This document shows positions 6,626-10,185 of a stretch of DNA of 10,185 nucleotides, in pieces; position 1 is the stretch's first letter, and every line of letters starts with the position of its first letter. The notes beneath the pieces are model-generated. The model saw nothing but the letters and a program-made list of their open reading frames with translations. It was not told the origin of the DNA and did no database searches. Source of the stretch: an uncultured Desulfobulbaceae bacterium (GTDB lineage Bacteria > Desulfobacterota > Desulfobulbia > Desulfobulbales > Desulfobulbaceae); NCBI GenBank assembly GCA_945787305.1, contig CALZIH010000076.1:1-10185 (forward strand). Reading direction: 5' to 3'. Both the position numbers and the translations under genes were made by a program.

Positions 6626-7912
6626 ATGGATTTTTACGATATCGCTGCCGTTTTGACAACCCTGGCAGCCCTGTTCAGTTACCTCAACCATCGCTATATT
6701 CGTTTTCCCAGCGCCATAGGGCTCATGGCCCTTTCCCTGGTCTTTTCATTTTTTTTGCTCGGCCTTGGCCGGTTCGGCATCCTGTATTCCGAGGTCCAGG
6801 CGAGGACGCTTCTTGGAGGACTGAACTTTCACGACACCCTGATGCATGGAATGCTCGGTTTTCTTCTTTTTGCCGGTGCCCTGCACGTCAATCTTGATGA
6901 CCTCCTCCACCGTAAATGGATCATCAGCCTGCTTGCCACCTTTGGCGTGTTGCTTTCCACCCTCCTTGTCGGTGGATTAACCTGGCTCTGTCTGCACCTG
7001 CTCGGCCTTGACCTTCCCCTCCTCTATTGCTTGCTCTTTGGCGCCCTGATCTCCCCCACCGATCCCATTGCAGTGCTCGGCATCATGAAAAAAATCGGCG
7101 CCCCAAAGGAGCTGGAGACGACGATCACGGGAGAATCGCTTTTTAACGACGGCATGGGTGTCGTCATTTTTCTCTCCCTGCTTTCACTGTTACATGATGG
7201 CGCAGCCCCTGATTATGGGAAAATCGGAAAATTCTTGCTTGTCGAGGCTGGGGGTGGAATACTCTTTGGCCTTGCCCTTGGGTATCTCTGTTATGTTTTT
7301 TTAAAACAAGTGGATCAATATCAAGTCGAGGTTCTACTGACCTTGGCTACCGTGATCGGTGGCTATCGGCTTGCCGAACTTCTACACGTCTCTGCGCCGC
7401 TGGCCATTGTGACCGCAGGCCTGCTGATAGGAAACCATGGTCGTCATTTTGGCATGTCCCCGCTCACCCGGCGCCATCTCGACACCTTCTGGGAACTGAT
7501 CGATGAAATCCTCAACGCGGTGCTCTTTGTCCTCATCGGCCTGGAAGTCCTGATCATCCCCCATGATAACCGCTATCTCATAGCTGCGGCCCTGCTTATC
7601 CCGACCGTCCTTTTTGCCCGCCTGATAAGCGTCGGCGGCGCCGTCGGCCTCTTGGCCGGATTAAACAGGCGCTACCATCGCGGCACCGTGGTCATCCTTA
7701 CCTGGGCCGGCCTTCGCGGTGGTATCTCGGTGGCCCTGGCCCTTTCTCTGCCCGCCGGACCGGAACGAGCCGCAATCCTGACCCTCACCTACATTATCAT
7801 GGCCTTCTCCATCCTGGTACAGGGGCTGAGCGTGGGTCGGCTGATCAAACGCTTTATGGTACAGGATGCGCCTCTAACAGACGGGATGCAAACAGAGCAG
7901 GGGGATGCTTGA
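6626..7912 (+). CDS. CPA1-family sodium/proton antiporter (NhaP-like)
   Basis: This 428-residue polytopic inner-membrane protein has about 12 hydrophobic segments. It exchanges cytoplasmic Na+ (or K+) for external protons, supporting pH and salt homeostasis. Diagnostic motifs are LISPTDPIAVLGIM (141-154, with Asp146), GESLFNDGMGVV (169-180, with the Asn174-Asp175 pair that defines electroneutral CPA1 exchangers), FVLIGLEVLI (301-310) and WAGLRGGISVALALSLP (360-376, with the conserved Arg364). The C-terminal cytoplasmic tail is short (about 20 residues), so no regulatory CBS or TrkA domain is present. The ATG at 6626 follows AAAGG with five bases between. Ion preference cannot be fixed from these motifs. 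It is upstream of the transglycosylase gene by 90 bases, in which I see no clear terminator or promoter, so the two may be cotranscribed. Confidence 0.94.
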   Translation: MDFYDIAAVLTTLAALFSYLNHRYIRFPSAIGLMALSLVFSFFLLGLGRFGILYSEVQARTLLGGLNFHDTLMHGMLGFLLFAGALHVNLDDLLHRKWIISLLATFGVLLSTLLVGGLTWLCLHLLGLDLPLLYCLLFGALISPTDPIAVLGIMKKIGAPKELETTITGESLFNDGMGVVIFLSLLSLLHDGAAPDYGKIGKFLLVEAGGGILFGLALGYLCYVFLKQVDQYQVEVLLTLATVIGGYRLAELLHVSAPLAIVTAGLLIGNHGRHFGMSPLTRRHLDTFWELIDEILNAVLFVLIGLEVLIIPHDNRYLIAAALLIPTVLFARLISVGGAVGLLAGLNRRYHRGTVVILTWAGLRGGISVALALSLPAGPERAAILTLTYIIMAFSILVQGLSVGRLIKRFMVQDAPLTDGMQTEQGDA

Positions 7913-8002
7913 TACTCGCAACTCACAGCAATCATACCTGGACGATGCAACAGCACAGGGTATGCTTTTTGCAATCACAACACATCAATATTCACTCGAA
8001 AC

Positions 8003-9481
8003 ATGGACATGATACATTCTATGCGTACGTTCTCTCTCCTGGCGGTGGCCACCTGTCTGTTGTTGCTTGTGCAAGGTCTTATTCCTGGAGCGGCAACCTC
8101 TGAAGAATCAAAAGAAACCTTCAAAAAACAATGGAAAGGGGACTTTGATGAAATGCGTAATAAACGTAAAATTCGGGTTCTGGCACCCTATTCAAAGACC
8201 TTCTACTATCTTGATGGGGCTAAACAGAAAGGGCTCATTTATGATATCATGGTTCAGTTTGAAAAATACCTCCGTGAGGAGCTGAAAACTAAACACCTCA
8301 ACGTCAAGATCGTTATCATTCCCACCCCCAGAGACAAGCTGCTCAGCGACCTTGTCGCCGGCTACGGTGATCTTGCCATCGGCAACTTGACCATAACCGA
8401 TGCACGAAAAAAGCTGGTGGATTTTTCCACGCCAATAAACAGTACGGTTGATGAAATCCTGATCACCGGAGCGGATGAACCGGCACCAAAAAACATTTTT
8501 GACCTTGCCGGCAGGACAATATTCACCAGGAAATCCTCCAGCTATTACGAAAGCCTGCTGGCGTTGAACACCAACCTGAAACAATTCAAGAAAAAGCCCT
8601 TCAACATTGTTGCCGCCGATGAGTACCTTGAGGATGAAGACCTTTTGGAGATGGTCAATGCCGGCCTGATCCCGGCAATTGTCATGGATTCGCATAAGGC
8701 GGAACTCTGGGCCAAGGTCTACAAAAAGGTAAAATTTCACCCTGATGTCAAAATACGCAGCGAAGGAAAAATTGCCTGGGCCTTTCGCAAAAACAGCCCT
8801 AAACTGGCAAAGCAAGTCAACGCATTCCTGCAACAGAATCGTCAGGGAACCCTGTTCTATAACATGATCTTTAATCGTTACCTTGGTGATGCGGGATATT
8901 TAAAAAACAACACCTCCAAGGAGGAACGGAAAAAATTTGAACAGACCGTTGATCTGTTTGAAAAATACGGCGAACAATACGATTTCGACTTTTTGCTCCT
9001 CATGGCAATGGCCTATCAGGAATCCGGTCTTGATCAGAGTAGACGCAGCAAGGCGGGTGCCGTCGGTATCATGCAGATCCTGCCTTCTACTGCTGCGGAT
9101 CCTAACGTGGCAATTAAAAATATCAACCGGCTGGAGAACAACATTCACGCCGGCACAAAGTACCTGGACTTCATGATCAACCGTTATTTTGAAAACGAGA
9201 AGATGGACCTGTTGAATAAGGGGCTCTTTGCCATAGCCTCGTATAACGCAGGGCCGGCCAAGGTGGCTCGTTTGAGACGGGAGGCGGAGGACGAAGGCCT
9301 TGATCCAAATGTCTGGTTTAATAATGTGGAGGTTATCGCCGCCAAAAGAATCGGTCGGGAAACGGTGCAGTATGTCAGCAACATTTACAAGTACTATATT
9401 GCTTACAAGTTAATCGACAGAAAACTGGTCAATAAACAAAACGCCAAGAGTTCATTGAAAGAAAATCTTGGTCGTAATTGA
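8003..9481 (+). CDS. mltF: MltF-like membrane-bound lytic transglycosylase with solute-binding domain
   Basis: The 492-residue protein has the MltF architecture. It starts with a signal sequence (core about 10-26, SLLAVATCLLLLVQGLI), then a family-3 solute-binding-like domain (about 56-290) with GDLAIGNLTITDARKKLVDFS (Arg135), then a C-terminal SLT domain (about 320-470). The SLT motifs are complete: catalytic Glu340 in AYQESGLD, GAVGIMQILP (352-361), ASYNAGP (412-418) and ETVQYVSNIYKYY (453-465). The enzyme cleaves glycan strands of peptidoglycan non-hydrolytically to 1,6-anhydro ends. In E. coli MltF the solute-binding part binds muropeptide or amino-acid ligands and controls activity. The start is unsure: ATGs lie at 8003, 8009 and 8021, none with a good ribosome site, and 8021 gives the most typical signal peptide. 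There is no proper lipobox (the Cys in the core follows A-T), so it is probably periplasmic or loosely membrane-attached. Confidence 0.93.
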   Translation: MDMIHSMRTFSLLAVATCLLLLVQGLIPGAATSEESKETFKKQWKGDFDEMRNKRKIRVLAPYSKTFYYLDGAKQKGLIYDIMVQFEKYLREELKTKHLNVKIVIIPTPRDKLLSDLVAGYGDLAIGNLTITDARKKLVDFSTPINSTVDEILITGADEPAPKNIFDLAGRTIFTRKSSSYYESLLALNTNLKQFKKKPFNIVAADEYLEDEDLLEMVNAGLIPAIVMDSHKAELWAKVYKKVKFHPDVKIRSEGKIAWAFRKNSPKLAKQVNAFLQQNRQGTLFYNMIFNRYLGDAGYLKNNTSKEERKKFEQTVDLFEKYGEQYDFDFLLLMAMAYQESGLDQSRRSKAGAVGIMQILPSTAADPNVAIKNINRLENNIHAGTKYLDFMINRYFENEKMDLLNKGLFAIASYNAGPAKVARLRREAEDEGLDPNVWFNNVEVIAAKRIGRETVQYVSNIYKYYIAYKLIDRKLVNKQNAKSSLKENLGRN

Positions 9482-9511
9482 CAACCCAATGCTTGGCGCG
9501 CTTGATTGCTT

Positions 9512-9559
9512 CCTGAATCCGTGACGAACGCTCATGGATTCAGGTGCGTGTTATTTTTT
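9512..9559 (+). terminator. Strong hairpin with T-tract between mltF and the SMR gene
   Basis: CCTGAATCC (9512-9520) pairs perfectly with GGATTCAGG (9536-9544). The stem extends inward with GTGA/TCAT (one G-U pair) to 13 base pairs around a 7-base loop. Six bases later comes TTATTTTTT (9551-9559). This fits a rho-independent terminator for the transglycosylase transcript, although the gap to the T-tract is longer than ideal. It lies 37 bases upstream of the next gene's start, so it could equally be an attenuator in that gene's leader. Confidence 0.6.
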
Positions 9560-9568
9560 CACATCTAC

Positions 9569-9573
9569 GGGAG
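9569..9573 (+). promoter_or_regulatory. Ribosome binding site deciding the SMR gene start
   Basis: GGGAG ends seven bases before the ATG at 9581. It selects this ATG over an in-frame upstream start at 9506, which would run translation through the terminator-like hairpin, and over the ATG at 9590. Confidence 0.7.
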
Positions 9574-9580
9574 ACCAAGA

Positions 9581-9907
9581 ATGCTAACCATGGCGTGGAC
9601 GTATTTACTCTTAGCCGGAATCTTTGAAATTGGCTGGCCCGTTGGCCTGAAAATGGCTCAGGCTCCGGGTAAAACAGTTATCGGGGTTATATTTGCCGGT
9701 ACCTGTATGATAATCAGCGGCTTTCTCCTGTTCCTTGCCCAGCGTCATATACCAATGGGCACGGCCTATGCGGTGTGGACCGGGATCGGTGCGGCAGGCA
9801 CCTTCATTCTTGGGATATTCCTTTATGGCGATCCGGTCGGCGCAATGCGTATTTTTGCGGTGTTGCTTATCATCTCCGGTGTGATCCTGCTTAAGCTTGC
9901 CCATTGA
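9581..9907 (+). CDS. sugE: SugE/Gdx-type small multidrug resistance exporter
   Basis: The product has 108 residues and four membrane helices (about 5-24, 32-53, 60-82 and 87-106), the normal length for SMR proteins. They work as antiparallel dimers exchanging protons for a cation. The central Glu16 in GIFEIGWPVGLK is the proton and substrate site. GTAYAVWTGIGAAGTF (60-75) and the C-terminal GVILLKLAH identify the SugE/Gdx subtype rather than EmrE. Characterised Gdx members export guanidinium, and some also move quaternary ammonium compounds. A proline (Pro20) follows Trp19, where E. coli SugE has Ala. The gene is single, with no SMR partner next to it, so a homodimer is expected. No guanidine riboswitch could be supported upstream. 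Confidence 0.93.
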   Translation: MLTMAWTYLLLAGIFEIGWPVGLKMAQAPGKTVIGVIFAGTCMIISGFLLFLAQRHIPMGTAYAVWTGIGAAGTFILGIFLYGDPVGAMRIFAVLLIISGVILLKLAH

Positions 9908-10185
9908 GAAGACCTAGGGGTCGTGGGTAATCCCGGAAAAAAGGGGACATTTATTTACCATATCGTGACTGGGTGAATTCACCCTCCTTTCGAAAACAGC
10001 TAAATGGTCACCCTTTATTTTTGCTGATTACCATCAAAGCTCAGCTATTAAGTAGAAATGCCAGTGCGGGGCCTTCGATGTATGGGGACTGAATTTTTTT
10101 CACCAATCCGGGAGACAGATAAACTATTTTCTATTTATATTAATATGAAACAACGAGTTAAACAGATTTTTATGGTGATAATTAT
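9908..10185. other. Non-coding right end with palindrome and GGGGAC motifs
   Basis: These 278 bases hold no convincing complete gene. Visible structure: a small GACC-TAGG-GGTC hairpin (9911-9922) just after the SMR gene; two GGGGAC-led AT-rich words (from 9943 and from 10084), each running through a T-rich stretch into ACC; a perfect palindrome at 9971-9984; and a second TCACCC at 10008-10013. An ATG at 10145 opens a frame of 13 codons to the edge (MKQRVKQIFMVII), which could begin an exported protein. It has no ribosome site and cannot be called. Confidence 0.5.
9971..9984. repeat. Perfect 14-bp palindrome GGGTGAATTCACCC
   Basis: The sequence is its own reverse complement over 14 bases. Its right arm TCACCC recurs at 10008-10013, so GGGTGA could pair with either copy and form alternative hairpins. 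There is no T-tract after it, so it is not a standard terminator. It may be an operator or part of a dispersed repeat. Confidence 0.6.

Noticed and set aside
8036..8061. Lipoprotein box in the MltF-like signal sequence
   Set aside because: The only Cys sits mid-core after Ala-Thr, not in a [LVI][ASTVI][GAS]C context.
8192..8833. Minus-strand open frame of 213 codons
   Set aside because: It is antisense to the MltF-like gene, whose motifs are complete. No independent evidence supports it.
9525..9575. ACGA and ACGG words upstream of the SMR gene, as in the two loops of a guanidine-II riboswitch
   Set aside because: ACGA is split between stem and loop of the long hairpin, and the ACGG has only a three-pair stem. 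The required two short hairpins with ACGR tetraloops are not there.
9911..9934. Terminator after the SMR gene
   Set aside because: The GACC/GGTC stem is four pairs and is followed by A-rich sequence rather than a T-tract.
10145..10185. Start of a new exported protein (MKQRVKQIFMVII) at the window edge
   Set aside because: Only 13 codons are visible and there is no Shine-Dalgarno site, so it cannot be supported.

Overview
The window looks like chromosomal DNA from a Gram-negative bacterium of intermediate GC. Signal peptides, a lipoprotein box, an FHA/PEGA/TPR envelope gene set, a membrane-bound lytic transglycosylase of MltF type and the general protein style suggest a Desulfobulbales-like (former Deltaproteobacteria) host. 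That placement is inferred from protein character alone. No rRNA, tRNA, CRISPR array, insertion sequence or phage gene is visible.

Left half (1-4798, minus strand): four tightly packed genes read leftward and run off the window. In transcription order they are a secreted protein with a glycine-rich linker, a lipoprotein, an inner-membrane TPR protein with a PEGA-like C-terminus, and a membrane protein with a degenerate FHA-like N-terminus followed by PEGA repeats. Starts and stops overlap or nearly touch (TAATG, a 10-bp gap, TTGA), two genes start with TTG, and a candidate sigma70 promoter lies at 4831-4859. Every product is predicted to be exported or membrane-anchored, so the operon probably builds one envelope-spanning assembly. 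Its function cannot be told from the sequence. It is the most novel-looking part of the window.

Right half: a divergent plus-strand gene encodes an orphan periplasmic family-3 solute-binding protein (5018-5848). It converges on a lone bioD (dethiobiotin synthase, minus strand). Divergent from bioD are a CPA1 sodium/proton antiporter (6626-7912), an MltF-like lytic transglycosylase (8003-9481), a strong hairpin with a T-tract, and a SugE/Gdx small multidrug resistance protein (9581-9907). These look like ordinary housekeeping and stress genes and are not obviously one pathway. The antiporter, transglycosylase and Gdx-like exporter all act at or across the envelope.

The last 278 bases hold no convincing gene but contain a perfect 14-bp palindrome, repeated TCACCC words and two GGGGAC-led AT-rich motifs. 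These may be remnants of a repeat family.
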